Part shown: piece after piece, positions 47,343 through 56,776 of the stretch
How the letters are laid out: each line of letters opens with the position of its first letter
Position numbering within the stretch: the first letter of the stretch is position 1
Assembly: GCA_035998495.1 (NCBI GenBank)
Contig: DASYHP010000067.1
Span: 124,001 to 188,000, forward strand
Origin: Mesorhizobium_B sp035998495
GTDB taxonomy: Bacteria; Pseudomonadota; Alphaproteobacteria; Rhizobiales; Rhizobiaceae
DNA length: 64,000 bases
Reading direction: 5' to 3'
Translations under genes and position numbers: made by a program
Notes under the pieces: generated by a model
Databases searched by the model: none
What the model saw: the letters and a program-made list of their open reading frames with translations, nothing else
Told to the model about the DNA's origin: nothing

Positions 47343-48266
47343 ATGAGCATTTCTGCTGCACAGGTGAAGGAACTCCGCGAGCTCACCGGCGCGGGCATGA
47401 TGGACTGCAAGGCGGCGCTCAGCGAAACCAGCGGCGACATGGAAGCGGCCGTCGACTGGCTGCGCAAGAAGGGCATCGCCAAGGCCGACAAGAAGGCCGG
47501 CCGCACGGCGGCCGAGGGGCTGATCGGCGTGGCGAGCTCAGGCAGCGGCGCCGTGGTGGTCGAGGTCAACTCCGAAACGGATTTCGTGGCGCGCAACGAC
47601 GCCTTCCAGACCATCGTGCGCAACGTCGCGCAGGTCGCGCTCGAAGTGGGCGGCGAGACGCAGGCCGTGGCCGAGGCGCGCTATCCCGGCTCGATGAAGT
47701 CGGTCGCCGAGACCATCAAGGACGCGATCGGCACGATCGGCGAGAACATGAGCTTCCGCCGCTCGGCCAAGCTCGAGGTTGGCTCTGGCGCGGTGGCGAC
47801 CTATGTCCACAACAGCGTGTCGGAGAATCTCGGCAAGCTCGGCGTGATGGTGGCCATCGAGACGTCCGGCGACGCGGAAGCCGCGCGCGCCTTCGCTCGC
47901 CAGGTCGCCATGCATGTGGCCGCCGCCAATCCTATGGCGCTCGACGTGGACTCGCTCGATCCGGCCGCCGTGGAGCGCGAAAAGGCGATCTTCTCCGACC
48001 AGGCGCGCGCGTCGGGCAAGCCCGAGAACATCATCGAGAAGATGGTGGAGGGGCGGCTGCGCAAGTTCTACGAGGAGGTGGTGCTGCTCAAGCAGGCCTT
48101 CGTGCTCAACCCCGACCTGACGGTCGAAAAGGCGCTGAAGGAAGCGGAAAAGGCGATCGGCGCGCCGGCCAGGATCACCGGCTTCGTGCGCTTCGCGCTG
48201 GGCGAGGGCATCGACCGCGAGGAGACCGACTTCGCGGCGGAGGTCGCGGCGGCCGTGAAGAAGTAA
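47343..48266 (+). CDS. tsf: Elongation factor Ts
   Basis: EF-Ts exchanges GDP for GTP on EF-Tu. The 307-residue protein has both signatures: K-E-L-R-E-L-T-G-A-G-M-M-D-C-K-A-A-L at residues 8-25, and E-V-N-S-E-T-D-F-V-A-R-N. ATG 47343 is preferred to ATG 47334 because AAGGGG lies at the right distance. It follows rpsB by 110 bp. Confidence 0.97.
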   Translation: MSISAAQVKELRELTGAGMMDCKAALSETSGDMEAAVDWLRKKGIAKADKKAGRTAAEGLIGVASSGSGAVVVEVNSETDFVARNDAFQTIVRNVAQVALEVGGETQAVAEARYPGSMKSVAETIKDAIGTIGENMSFRRSAKLEVGSGAVATYVHNSVSENLGKLGVMVAIETSGDAEAARAFARQVAMHVAAANPMALDVDSLDPAAVEREKAIFSDQARASGKPENIIEKMVEGRLRKFYEEVVLLKQAFVLNPDLTVEKALKEAEKAIGAPARITGFVRFALGEGIDREETDFAAEVAAAVKK

Positions 48267-48269
48267 GCC

Positions 48270-48291
48270 GCGTCCGGCGCCGGACGCTTTT
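48270..48291 (+). terminator. Terminator after tsf
   Basis: GCGTCCGG and CCGGACGC form an 8-bp palindrome directly after the tsf stop, followed by TTTT. It likely limits read-through from rpsB-tsf into pyrH. Confidence 0.6.
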
Positions 48292-48408
48292 CGGGGGCGC
48301 CCGCGTGACAGCGTGGCGCCCTTCGTGTATCGCAGCCCGCGCCGCACCGAAGCGGGCGCCTCGCCCCTCACCACCCACGGGTGCGGAGACTTCACCCAGG
48401 GAGGCGAG

Positions 48409-49131
48409 ATGACGCAAAGGCCCCGCTACCGGCGCGTGCTGATGAAGGCCTCGGGCGAGGCGCTGATGGGCAGCCAAGGCTTCGGCATCGACGTCTCGGT
48501 GGCGGACCGCATCGCCTCCGACGTCGCGGAGGCCAAGGCGCTCGGCGTCGAGGTGGCGGTCGTGGTCGGCGGCGGCAACATCTTTCGCGGCGTGGCCGTG
48601 GCCTCGAAGGGCGGCGACCGCGTCACGGGCGACCACATGGGCATGCTGGCCACCGTCATCAACTCGCTGGCGCTGCGCACCTCGCTGGTGAAGATCGGCG
48701 TGGACGCCGTGGTGCTTTCGGCCATCGCCATGCCCGAGCTCTGCGAGACCTTCTCCCAACGCCAGGCCACCGGCTATATCGACAAGGGCAAGGTCGTGCT
48801 TTTCGCGGGCGGCACGGGCAACCCCTTCTTCACCACCGACACGGCCGCCGCCCTGCGCGCCGCCGAGATCGGCGCGGACGCGCTCTTCAAGGCGACCCAG
48901 GTGGACGGCATCTATTCCGCCGATCCCAAGCTCGACCCGTCCGCCACCCGCTTCGACCGCATCACGCATGACGAGGTGCTCAAGCGGGGCCTGACGGTCA
49001 TGGACACGGCCGCAATCGCACTTGCGCGCGAAAACAACATTCCGATAATCGTTTACTCCATTCAGGAGAAGGGCGGGTTGAGTTCGATCCTGAGAGGCGA
49101 GGGCCGCTTCACCGTGGTCGCCGACGCCTGA
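48409..49131 (+). CDS. pyrH: UMP kinase
   Basis: PyrH phosphorylates UMP in pyrimidine synthesis. The 240-residue protein has K-A-S-G-E-A-L-M-G at the start, V-V-G-G-G-N-I-F-R-G, and T-G-N-P-F-F-T-T-D-T-A-A. ATG 48409 has AGGGAGGCGAG just in front. It is the first gene after the tsf terminator and precedes frr. Confidence 0.97.
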   Translation: MTQRPRYRRVLMKASGEALMGSQGFGIDVSVADRIASDVAEAKALGVEVAVVVGGGNIFRGVAVASKGGDRVTGDHMGMLATVINSLALRTSLVKIGVDAVVLSAIAMPELCETFSQRQATGYIDKGKVVLFAGGTGNPFFTTDTAAALRAAEIGADALFKATQVDGIYSADPKLDPSATRFDRITHDEVLKRGLTVMDTAAIALARENNIPIIVYSIQEKGGLSSILRGEGRFTVVADA

Positions 49132-49162
49132 CGGTTCACGACGCCCACGGGAGCATAGCAGC

Positions 49163-49723
49163 ATGAGCACAGGCGCCGACTTCAAGGACATGCAGCGGCG
49201 GATGGAGGGCGCGGTGAGCGCCTTCAAGCATGATCTGGCCTCGCTTCGCACCGGACGCGCGTCGAGCAACCTTCTCGACGCCATCCAGGTCCAGGCTTAC
49301 GGCAGCGCCATGCCCATCAACCAGGTCGGGACTGTCTCAGTGCCCGAGCCGCGCATGATTTCCGTCTCGGTCTGGGACAAGTCGATGGTCGGCGCCGTGG
49401 ATCGCGCCATCCGGGAATCGAACCTCGGCTTCAACCCCATCGTGGACGGCACGACGCTGCGCATCCCTCTGCCGGAGCTGAACGAGCAGCGCCGCAAGGA
49501 GCTGGCGAAGATCGCGCATCAATATGCCGAGCAGGCGCGGGTGGCCGCGCGCCATGTGCGGCGCGACGGCATGGAGCAGCTCAAGAAGGCCGAAAAAGAC
49601 GGTCAGATCAGCCAGGACGACTCGCGCGTGCAGTCGGAACGGGTGCAGAAGTTGACCGATGACACGATTGCCGCCATCGACGGCATGCTGGCGGAAAAAG
49701 AAGCCGAGATCATGCAGGTTTGA
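49163..49723 (+). CDS. frr: Ribosome recycling factor
   Basis: RRF splits post-termination ribosomes with EF-G. The 186-residue protein has the start block D-M-Q-R-R-M-E-G-A-V, then L-R-T-G-R-A-S, and the helical end R-R-K-E-L-A-K-I-A-H-Q-Y-A-E. Length is normal. It is followed by uppS after 39 bp. Confidence 0.97.
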   Translation: MSTGADFKDMQRRMEGAVSAFKHDLASLRTGRASSNLLDAIQVQAYGSAMPINQVGTVSVPEPRMISVSVWDKSMVGAVDRAIRESNLGFNPIVDGTTLRIPLPELNEQRRKELAKIAHQYAEQARVAARHVRRDGMEQLKKAEKDGQISQDDSRVQSERVQKLTDDTIAAIDGMLAEKEAEIMQV

Positions 49724-49762
49724 TGCCGCTATACGGGCGGCGCGAAGCTGGAAGGCGGTGAA

Positions 49763-50482
49763 ATGGCGGGCCCCGCGCATGTCGCGATCATCATGGACGG
49801 CAATGGCCGCTGGGCCAAGGCGCGCGGCTTGCCGCGCTATGCCGGCCACAAGGCGGGCGTCGAGGCGCTGCGCCGCACGGTCCGCGCCGCGGGCGAACTG
49901 GGCATCGACTGGCTGACCGTTTACGCCTTCTCTTCCGAGAACTGGTCGCGCCCCAAATCCGAGGTCAACGACCTGATGGGACTGCTCAGGCTCTTCATCC
50001 GGCGCGACCTCGCCGAGCTTCACCACCACAAGGTTCGCATTCGGGTGATCGGCCAGCGCGACGGACTGGAGCCGGACATCTGCGCGCTGCTTGAGGAAGC
50101 CGAAGCGCTGACCCGGGGAAACGACCGGCAGAACCTTGTCATCGCCTTCAACTACGGGGGCCGCGACGAGCTCGTGCGGACGGCGCGCCGGTTGGCGGAG
50201 CGGGTTGCGGCCGGCAAGCTTCGCCCGGAGGACATCACGCCGGAAGCGTTTTCGGCCGCGCTCGACACCGGGCTTATCCCGGATCCCGACATCGTCATCC
50301 GGACCAGCGGCGAATATCGGCTGTCCAACTTCCTGCCCTGGCAGGCGGCCTACAGCGAACTCGTGTTTCTGCCGTGCTACTGGCCGGATTTCACGGAGCG
50401 TGAGCTGCACGAGGCGCTCAACACCTATGCGCTGCGCGAGCGGCGCTTCGGCGGCCTGCCGGCCCGGGAAGCCGCTTCGTGA
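49763..50482 (+). CDS. uppS: Undecaprenyl diphosphate synthase
   Basis: UppS extends farnesyl diphosphate to C55, the lipid carrier for peptidoglycan and O-antigen. The 239-residue protein has I-I-M-D-G-N-G-R-W-A, T-V-Y-A-F-S-S-E-N-W and I-R-T-S-G-E-Y-R-L-S-N-F. GGAAGGCGG precedes the ATG. Its stop overlaps the GTG start of cdsA (GTGA). Confidence 0.96.
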   Translation: MAGPAHVAIIMDGNGRWAKARGLPRYAGHKAGVEALRRTVRAAGELGIDWLTVYAFSSENWSRPKSEVNDLMGLLRLFIRRDLAELHHHKVRIRVIGQRDGLEPDICALLEEAEALTRGNDRQNLVIAFNYGGRDELVRTARRLAERVAAGKLRPEDITPEAFSAALDTGLIPDPDIVIRTSGEYRLSNFLPWQAAYSELVFLPCYWPDFTERELHEALNTYALRERRFGGLPAREAAS

Positions 50483-51318
50483 GCTCCGGCGCCAGCGCCG
50501 ATCCCGCGCGCCGCGCCCCAAGCAATCTGCGCCTTCGCGTCCTTTCCAGCATCGTGCTGATCGCCGCGGCCACGCTGCTGACCTGGCTTGGCGGCCTGTG
50601 GTTCGCGCTGTTCTGCGCCCTGATCGGCGCCGCCGTCTTCCACGAGTGGGCCGCGATCACCCAAAGCCGCTCGGCGTCGGCTCATCAGCTCGTCGCGGCC
50701 GTTCTGCTGGCCGCCGTTCTGATGGCCCTCCTGCTCGGCTGGCTGACGGTCTGGTGGGTCGTCGGCGCGCTGGCGCTCTGCGCGGTCTCGGGCCTGGCGT
50801 TCGGCCGGTGGGGTTGGACGACCGCCGGCTTGGCTTACGCCCTGGCGTCCGCCCTGCCTTTGGCGCTGCTGCGCGGCGATGCCGCGGCCGGGCTTGCGAC
50901 CGTGCTGCTGCTGTTCGCGGTCGTCTGGGCCACCGACATCCTGGCCTATTTCGTCGGGCGGGCGCTCGGCGGCCCGAAGCTCGCGCCGGCGATCTCGCCG
51001 GGCAAGACATGGAGCGGCGCGCTGGGCGGCGCGGCCGGCGCGGTGCTGGCAGGCCTGCTGACGGGCTGGCTGCTGGGCATCCGACTCTCGGCGGGGCTCG
51101 TCGCCGTGCTCCTTATCTTGTCGGTCGTGTCGCAGGCGGGCGACCTGTTCGAGTCTTGGGTCAAGCGGCGGTTCGCGGCAAAAGACTCCGGCGCCATCAT
51201 TCCGGGGCACGGCGGGGTGATGGATCGCGTCGATGGGCTGGTGGCCGCCGCCTTGGCCCTGTATCTGATCGAGGCCGCCGCCCGGAGCGGCGGGCCGGAT
51301 TGGGGGCTGCCGCTTTGA
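50479..51318 (+). CDS. cdsA: Phosphatidate cytidylyltransferase
   Basis: CdsA forms CDP-diacylglycerol, parent of all phospholipids, at the inner membrane. The 279-residue protein has about seven hydrophobic helices and the family signature S-Q-A-G-D-L-F-E-S-W-x-K-R plus P-G-H-G-G-V-M-D-R-V-D. It starts with GTG overlapping the uppS stop. dxr, which usually follows in alphaproteobacteria, is missing. Confidence 0.95.
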   Translation: MSSGASADPARRAPSNLRLRVLSSIVLIAAATLLTWLGGLWFALFCALIGAAVFHEWAAITQSRSASAHQLVAAVLLAAVLMALLLGWLTVWWVVGALALCAVSGLAFGRWGWTTAGLAYALASALPLALLRGDAAAGLATVLLLFAVVWATDILAYFVGRALGGPKLAPAISPGKTWSGALGGAAGAVLAGLLTGWLLGIRLSAGLVAVLLILSVVSQAGDLFESWVKRRFAAKDSGAIIPGHGGVMDRVDGLVAAALALYLIEAAARSGGPDWGLPL

Positions 51319-51401
51319 CGCGAAGGCTTGCGACCCTGCTGCCCCGCGAGACCCACCCGGCGCGTTCCCGCCCGTGATGCCGACCTGAAGCGAGTAGCCG
51401 A

Positions 51402-52541
51402 TTGGACGCCTTATTCCTGAACCTCTTCAGCACCGAGGGCTTGCTGCTCGGCACGCTGGTGCCCTTCCTCTTCGTGCTTACGGTGGTCGTGTTCGTTCAC
51501 GAGGTGGGCCATTATCTCGTGGGGCGGTGGTGCGGCATCGGCGTGCAAGCCTTTTCCGTGGGGTTTGGCCCCGAGCTCTTCGGATGGACGGACCGGCACG
51601 GCACGCGCTGGAAGCTGAGCGCCATCCCGCTTGGCGGCTATGTGAAGTTCGTGGGCGATCCCGGCGCGAGCAGCACGCCGGACGCCGACTCGATCGCCAA
51701 GCTCACCCAGGAACAGCGGCGGGTCGCCTTCGCGACGCAGCCGGTCTGGAAGCGCGCCGCGACCGTTTTCGCCGGCCCTTTCTTCAACTTCCTGCTGACC
51801 ATCGCGGTGTTCGCGGTGATGTTCGCGCTTTACGGCCGGTACGTCACGGAGCCGACCGTGGCGGAGGTCCGGCCCGATTCGCCGGCCGCGGCGGCCGGCT
51901 TCCTGCCGGGCGACCGATTCGTGTCGGTGGGCGGCACGCCTGTGGAAACCTTCGCCGACGTCCAGCGCCTGGTGAGCGGCCGCGCGGGCGACGCCATCGT
52001 GTTCGTCATGCTGCGCGACGATCAGGAGGTGACGCTGACGGCCACGCCTGAACTGGTCGAGCAGACCGATGCGCTCGGGAATCAGGTCCGCACGGCCGTG
52101 ATCGGCGTCGTGAACAACGAAGAACTCGGTCAGCCGCGCCACATCGAATATGGCCCGGCGGAAGCGTTGGGGCAGGCGGTGGAGGAAACCGGCCATGTGA
52201 TCGCGCGGACCTGGCAGTTCCTCGGCCGCTTCGTCGTCGGACGCGAGGACCGCTGCCAGCTCGGCGGCCCCGTGCGGATCGCCGACATGGCGGGTCGGGC
52301 GGCGCAGCTCGGCTTCGAATGGCTGGTGCAGCTCGTGGCGCTGCTTTCGGTCGGCATCGGCATCCTCAATCTGCTGCCGATCCCGCCTTTGGATGGCGGG
52401 CATCTGATGTTCTACGCCGCCGAAGCCGCTATGGGCCGCCCGGTTCCCGAGCGGGCCATGGAGGCGGTGTACCGTGTCGGCTTCCTCCTCGTCCTCGCCT
52501 TCATGGCCTTCGTGTTCTGGAACGACATTTTCGGATGCTGA
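51402..52541 (+). CDS. rseP: Site-2 protease RseP
   Basis: RseP cuts anti-sigma factors and old signal peptides inside the inner membrane. The zinc site H33-E-V-G-H37 is in the first helix, a PDZ domain occupies about residues 125-200 (G-F-L-P-G-D-R-F-V-S-V-G), and the third ligand motif L-D-G-G is near residue 330. The start is TTG 51402. It sits 83 bp after cdsA and upstream of bamA, as in most proteobacteria. Confidence 0.95.
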   Translation: MDALFLNLFSTEGLLLGTLVPFLFVLTVVVFVHEVGHYLVGRWCGIGVQAFSVGFGPELFGWTDRHGTRWKLSAIPLGGYVKFVGDPGASSTPDADSIAKLTQEQRRVAFATQPVWKRAATVFAGPFFNFLLTIAVFAVMFALYGRYVTEPTVAEVRPDSPAAAAGFLPGDRFVSVGGTPVETFADVQRLVSGRAGDAIVFVMLRDDQEVTLTATPELVEQTDALGNQVRTAVIGVVNNEELGQPRHIEYGPAEALGQAVEETGHVIARTWQFLGRFVVGREDRCQLGGPVRIADMAGRAAQLGFEWLVQLVALLSVGIGILNLLPIPPLDGGHLMFYAAEAAMGRPVPERAMEAVYRVGFLLVLAFMAFVFWNDIFGC

Positions 52542-52598
52542 GAGGGCAGGCTCGCGCAAGACGTCGCATTTACCCGACATTGACCATGATTGCCCCCC

Positions 52599-52629
52599 AG
52601 CGTGGCGGGAAAGCCACGCTTCCTTGCTT
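52599..52629 (+). terminator. Terminator-like hairpin after rseP
   Basis: AGCGTGGC and GCCACGCT pair around GGGAAA, followed by the pyrimidine-rich TTCCTTGCTT. It may limit read-through from rseP to bamA. Confidence 0.45.
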
Positions 52630-52654
52630 CGTAAGGCGCGGTTAACCAGAATCC

Positions 52655-52682
52655 TTGCGTGTGGGGAAAATCCGGCTATGAC
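52655..52682 (+). promoter_or_regulatory. Promoter of bamA
   Basis: TTGCGT, 16 bases, TATGAC stands 70 bp before the bamA start, after the terminator-like hairpin. Confidence 0.5.
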
Positions 52683-52751
52683 GAGGGTAGGGGTACGGCC
52701 GCTACGTCCGGTTTCTCGCCGGGGGACTACGAGAAAAGGTAAGAAAGCCCG

Positions 52752-55166
52752 ATGAAGGCAGCTTCCACTTTGTTGAGCGCCGCGTCCGCGGTCGCTTTGT
52801 CCGCGAGCTTGGTCGCGACCGGCGCCATCGCGGTTCAGTTCGCCAGCGTGACGGCGGCTCGCGCCGCGGTCGTCAGCAGCGTCGATGTGCAAGGCAACCA
52901 GCGCGTCGATGACGCCACCATCCAGGATTATGTGGGCATCAGCCCCGGCCAGCAGTTCTCGAACGCCGATCTCGACGAAGCCGTCAAGCGTCTCTTCGCC
53001 ACGGGTCTCTTCTCGGATGTGAGCGTCAGCCAGCAGGGTTCGACCCTCGTTGTGACCGTGCAGGAGTTGCAGGTCGTCAACCAGGTGCTCTTCCAGGGCA
53101 ACGAGAAGCTCAAGGACGCGCAGCTCGGCCAGGTCGTGCAGGTCAAGCCGCGCGGCACCTTTTCCCAAGCCGCGCTCGATGCCGACGTGGAGGCGGTGCG
53201 CCAAGCTTACGCGCAGATCGGCCGCGACGACGCGACGGTCACGGCTCAGGTGGTCGATCTCGGCGAGAATCGCGTGAATGTCGTGTTCGACATCAACGAG
53301 GGCGACCGCACCAAGATCGCTGCCATCAATTTCATCGGCAACGAGGCCTTCAGCGACCGCCGGCTCGGGGACGTCATCTCCACCAAGCGGTCCAACTTCC
53401 TGTCGTTCCTGTTCCGCGACGACGTTTATGACGAGCAGCGTCTGCGCGCCGACGAGGAAACGCTCCGCCGCTTCTACTTCAACCGCGGCTATGCCGATTT
53501 CCAGGTTGTGTCCGCCTCGGCCGAACTCGACGAGGCCAACAACGAATACGTCGTCAACATCACGGTGGAGGAGGGCGAGCGCTACACGTTCGGCGACATC
53601 TCCATCGACAGCACCATCGAAGGCGTGAATGGCGAAACGCTTCGTTCGCTGCTCGAAACGCAGCCGGGTGAGACCTACAGCGCCGAGGATGTGGAGGACT
53701 CGATCATCGCGCTGACCGAGCGTCTCGCGGGCATGGGCTACGCCTTCGCGCAGGTGACGCCGCGCGGCGACCGCAACTTCGAGAATCGCACGATCTCGGT
53801 GGTCTATGCCGTCGATCAGGGTCCGCGCACCTATGTCGAGCGCCTCGAGATCCGCGGCAACACCCGCACGCGCGATTACGTGATCCGCCGCGAGTTCGAC
53901 GTCAGCGAAGGCGACGCCTTCAATCAGGTTCTGATCCAGCGCGCGAAGCGCCGGCTGGAGGCGCTCGGGTTCTTCCAGACGGTCGAGGTCTCCACCGTGC
54001 CGGGGTCGCAGCCGGATCAGGTCATCCTGGTGGTCGATGTCGTGGAGAAATCCACGGGCGAGTTCAATGTCGGCGCCGGCTACACAACGGGCGGCGATAA
54101 TCCAGGCCCGACCGTCGAAGGCTCGATCACCGAGCGCAACTTCCTCGGACGGGGCCAGTTCATCCGCGTCTCGGCCGGCGGCGGCGAAGATTCGCGGGAT
54201 TACCGCTTCTCCTTCACCGAGCCCTATTTCCTGGGTCGCCGGATCTCGGCGGGCTTCGATGTCTACCGCAGTTCACGCGAATACAGCCGCTACGACTCCG
54301 AGTCGACCGGCGCAACCGTGCGCTTCGGCCTGCCGATCACCAACAATCTGTCGTCGCAGATCGCGTACAACTTCCTTCATGAGGAGTACGAGTTCTCCGA
54401 CAACTGCGATGAGAACGGTAACGGCGTCATCGATTCAGATGAGGATCCGGATGAGGCCGGAAATCAGACCTGCGACGTTTCCAGGGCCATCCAGGACGCT
54501 GTCGCGTCGAGCCCTTGGATCAAATCGTCTGTTTCAGGATCGTTGATCTACAATACGATCGACGATGTGAATAATCCTCACTCCGGCCTCTATCTGACCG
54601 GAACGGTCGAGGTCGCGGGTTTGGGCGGGGACGCCGAGTGGGTGAGATTCACCACGCGCAACACCTATTATCACACGCTCTCGGAAGAGTATGACGTCGT
54701 AGGCTTGCTGACGGCCGGCGCGGGCTACATCACGTCCTATGGGGACGAAGGGTTGCGGGTCTTCGATCAGTTCCGCGGCGGCGAACGCATGATCCGTGGC
54801 TTCAAGAGCGGTCGGTTCGGCCCGGCCATCGAAGTCGATGGTGACGACGTCGATCACGTCGGCGGCACGACATACTTCCACGCTTCCGCCGAAGCGCAGT
54901 TCCCGCTTCCCGCGATCCCTGAGAGCTTTGGGCTGAAGGGCGCCATCTTCGCCGACGCCGCCACGCTTCATGACAGCGAAGTTGGTCCCGGTGCTGCAGG
55001 TGAAACGCTTCTCTCCAACGAAGTCGCCTTCCGCACCTCGGTCGGCGCGAGCATCATCTGGGCGTCGCCGTTCGGCCCCTTGCGCGTGGACTACGCTGTC
55101 CCCATCAACAAGGAAGACAGCGACGAGGAGCAGAACTTCAATTTCGGCGTGTCGAGCCGCTTCTGA
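52752..55166 (+). CDS. bamA: Outer membrane assembly factor BamA
   Basis: BamA inserts beta-barrel proteins into the outer membrane. The 804-residue precursor has a signal peptide (cleavage near A-R-A at 36-38), five POTRA units (V-x-G-N-x-R-x-x-x-x-x-I type) to about residue 420, and a C-terminal 16-strand barrel with a predicted V-R-G-F-like lid block, here M-I-R-G-F-K-S-G, ending in Phe. Residues 553-564 form an EF-hand-type loop between C552 and C574 in a predicted surface loop. lpxD follows after 73 bp. Confidence 0.96.
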   Translation: MKAASTLLSAASAVALSASLVATGAIAVQFASVTAARAAVVSSVDVQGNQRVDDATIQDYVGISPGQQFSNADLDEAVKRLFATGLFSDVSVSQQGSTLVVTVQELQVVNQVLFQGNEKLKDAQLGQVVQVKPRGTFSQAALDADVEAVRQAYAQIGRDDATVTAQVVDLGENRVNVVFDINEGDRTKIAAINFIGNEAFSDRRLGDVISTKRSNFLSFLFRDDVYDEQRLRADEETLRRFYFNRGYADFQVVSASAELDEANNEYVVNITVEEGERYTFGDISIDSTIEGVNGETLRSLLETQPGETYSAEDVEDSIIALTERLAGMGYAFAQVTPRGDRNFENRTISVVYAVDQGPRTYVERLEIRGNTRTRDYVIRREFDVSEGDAFNQVLIQRAKRRLEALGFFQTVEVSTVPGSQPDQVILVVDVVEKSTGEFNVGAGYTTGGDNPGPTVEGSITERNFLGRGQFIRVSAGGGEDSRDYRFSFTEPYFLGRRISAGFDVYRSSREYSRYDSESTGATVRFGLPITNNLSSQIAYNFLHEEYEFSDNCDENGNGVIDSDEDPDEAGNQTCDVSRAIQDAVASSPWIKSSVSGSLIYNTIDDVNNPHSGLYLTGTVEVAGLGGDAEWVRFTTRNTYYHTLSEEYDVVGLLTAGAGYITSYGDEGLRVFDQFRGGERMIRGFKSGRFGPAIEVDGDDVDHVGGTTYFHASAEAQFPLPAIPESFGLKGAIFADAATLHDSEVGPGAAGETLLSNEVAFRTSVGASIIWASPFGPLRVDYAVPINKEDSDEEQNFNFGVSSRF

Positions 55167-55239
55167 CGCTCGCGGCCTGTCCTCGCATGTTCGGTGGCGA
55201 CACCCTTTGGGCTGGCTCGGCAGGTAGGCTCGTCTGAGT

Positions 55240-56289
55240 GTGCCTGCCGCGCTGCGTCCGTCGCGATCCATTTCGGCCGCCGAGATCGCGGCCGAGATAG
55301 GGGGGGAGCTCGTCCACGCCGCTCAAGGCGGTGTGACGGTGTCGAGCATCGCCTCCCTCTCGGACGCCGGACAAGGTGATCTCGCCTTTGTCGAAGGCCG
55401 CCGACACGGAGCCTCGCTGACGCGAACCCGCGCTTCGGTTGTGCTATGCTCGCAAGAGCTTCTGGCCCTCGTTCCTCCTGAAACGGCGGCCATCGTGGCG
55501 GCCCGCCCCCAATGGGCCTTCGCCAGGGTCGGACGCCTGCTTTATCCGGCCGCGGCGTTCCCCGCGCCGCTGACGGCCGAAACCAACCTGTCGTCCCAGG
55601 CGCATGTGGACGCCTCGGCCAGGCTCGAAGCCGGCGTCGTGGTCGAGCCCGGCGCCGTGATCGGGCCGGAGGCGGCGGTCGGCGCGAACAGCGTCATCGC
55701 GGCGAACGCCGTCGTGGGGCGCGGCTGCCAGGTCGGCCGGAACTGCTTCATCGGACCTCACGTCACCCTGCAGCATGCGCTGATCGGCGACGGCGTCATC
55801 ATCCATGCCGGCGTGCGGATCGGCCAGGACGGGTTCGGCTATGTGGCCGGACCGAAAGGCCCGGAGAAGATGCCGCAGATCGGCCGCGTCATCATCCAGA
55901 GCGGCGCGGAGATCGGCGCCAACACCACCATAGACCGAGGCGCCCTGAGCGATACGGTCATCGGCGAAAACACGAAAATCGACAACCTCGTGCAGATCGC
56001 GCACAATGTCCGCGTCGGAAGGAATTGCCTGATCGCCGGCCATTGCGGCATCTCGGGCTCCGTGACAATCGGCGATGGCGTCATGCTGGGGGGCCGTGTG
56101 GGGCTTGCCGACCACGTCACAATCGGCGACGGCGCGCAACTGGCGGCGGCCAGCGGCGTGATGAACGACGTGCCGGCGGGCGAGCGCTGGGGCGGCAGCC
56201 CCGCGCAGCCCTGGCGCGACGCGCTGCGCAGCATGGCCGCGGTTCGCAGGCTGGCCGAGGAGTCGGGGAGGAAGGGCAAAGATGACTGA
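55240..56289 (+). CDS. lpxD: UDP-3-O-acylglucosamine N-acyltransferase
   Basis: LpxD adds the second acyl chain in lipid A synthesis. The 349-residue protein has an N-terminal uridine-binding part and a long left-handed beta helix of hexapeptide repeats (I-G-x-x-x-x); the catalytic His is probably in N-L-V-Q-I-A-H-N-V. The start is GTG 55240. It overlaps fabZ by eight bases. Confidence 0.96.
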   Translation: MPAALRPSRSISAAEIAAEIGGELVHAAQGGVTVSSIASLSDAGQGDLAFVEGRRHGASLTRTRASVVLCSQELLALVPPETAAIVAARPQWAFARVGRLLYPAAAFPAPLTAETNLSSQAHVDASARLEAGVVVEPGAVIGPEAAVGANSVIAANAVVGRGCQVGRNCFIGPHVTLQHALIGDGVIIHAGVRIGQDGFGYVAGPKGPEKMPQIGRVIIQSGAEIGANTTIDRGALSDTVIGENTKIDNLVQIAHNVRVGRNCLIAGHCGISGSVTIGDGVMLGGRVGLADHVTIGDGAQLAAASGVMNDVPAGERWGGSPAQPWRDALRSMAAVRRLAEESGRKGKDD

Positions 56290-56776
56290 TCCGGCGTCGG
56301 CCGCACTCGGCACCATCGAGCTTGCCGAGCTCTTCAAGATTCTGCCGCACCGCTACCCGTTCCTGCTGATCGACAGGATCGTTCAGGTGGATGGCGACAA
56401 CTCCGCCGTGGGCATCAAGAACGTCACCTTCAACGAGCCCCATTTTCAGGGCCATTTTCCCGGCGTTCCCGTCCTGCCGGGCGTGCTCATCATCGAAGCG
56501 ATGGCGCAGACAGCCGGCGCCATCTGCATCAAGAGCGTGGGCGGGGAGGGGTCTTCGGTCGTTTACTTCATGACCATCGACAATGCCAAGTTCCGGCGGC
56601 CCGTTGTGCCGGGGGACCGGCTCGAGATCCATGTCCACAAGCTCAAGAAGCGCGGCAATATCTGGCGCTTCGCCTGCGAGGCCCTGGTCGATGGGCAAAA
56701 GGCGGCGGAAGCCGAAATCTCGGCCATGATGGGCGCTCCCCAGAGGGGCGGGAAGGCCGGTGGCGATGCCGGCTGA
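56282..56776 (+). CDS. fabZ: 3-hydroxyacyl-ACP dehydratase FabZ
   Basis: FabZ dehydrates 3-hydroxyacyl-ACP in fatty acid synthesis and competes with LpxA/LpxD for substrate. The 164-residue hot-dog protein has L-P-H-R-Y-P-F-L-L-I-D and the active-site block G-H-F-P-G-x-P-V-x-P-G-V-L-I-I-E-A. It overlaps lpxD at its start and lpxA at its end, so the three are co-translated. Confidence 0.97.
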   Translation: MTDPASAALGTIELAELFKILPHRYPFLLIDRIVQVDGDNSAVGIKNVTFNEPHFQGHFPGVPVLPGVLIIEAMAQTAGAICIKSVGGEGSSVVYFMTIDNAKFRRPVVPGDRLEIHVHKLKKRGNIWRFACEALVDGQKAAEAEISAMMGAPQRGGKAGGDAG

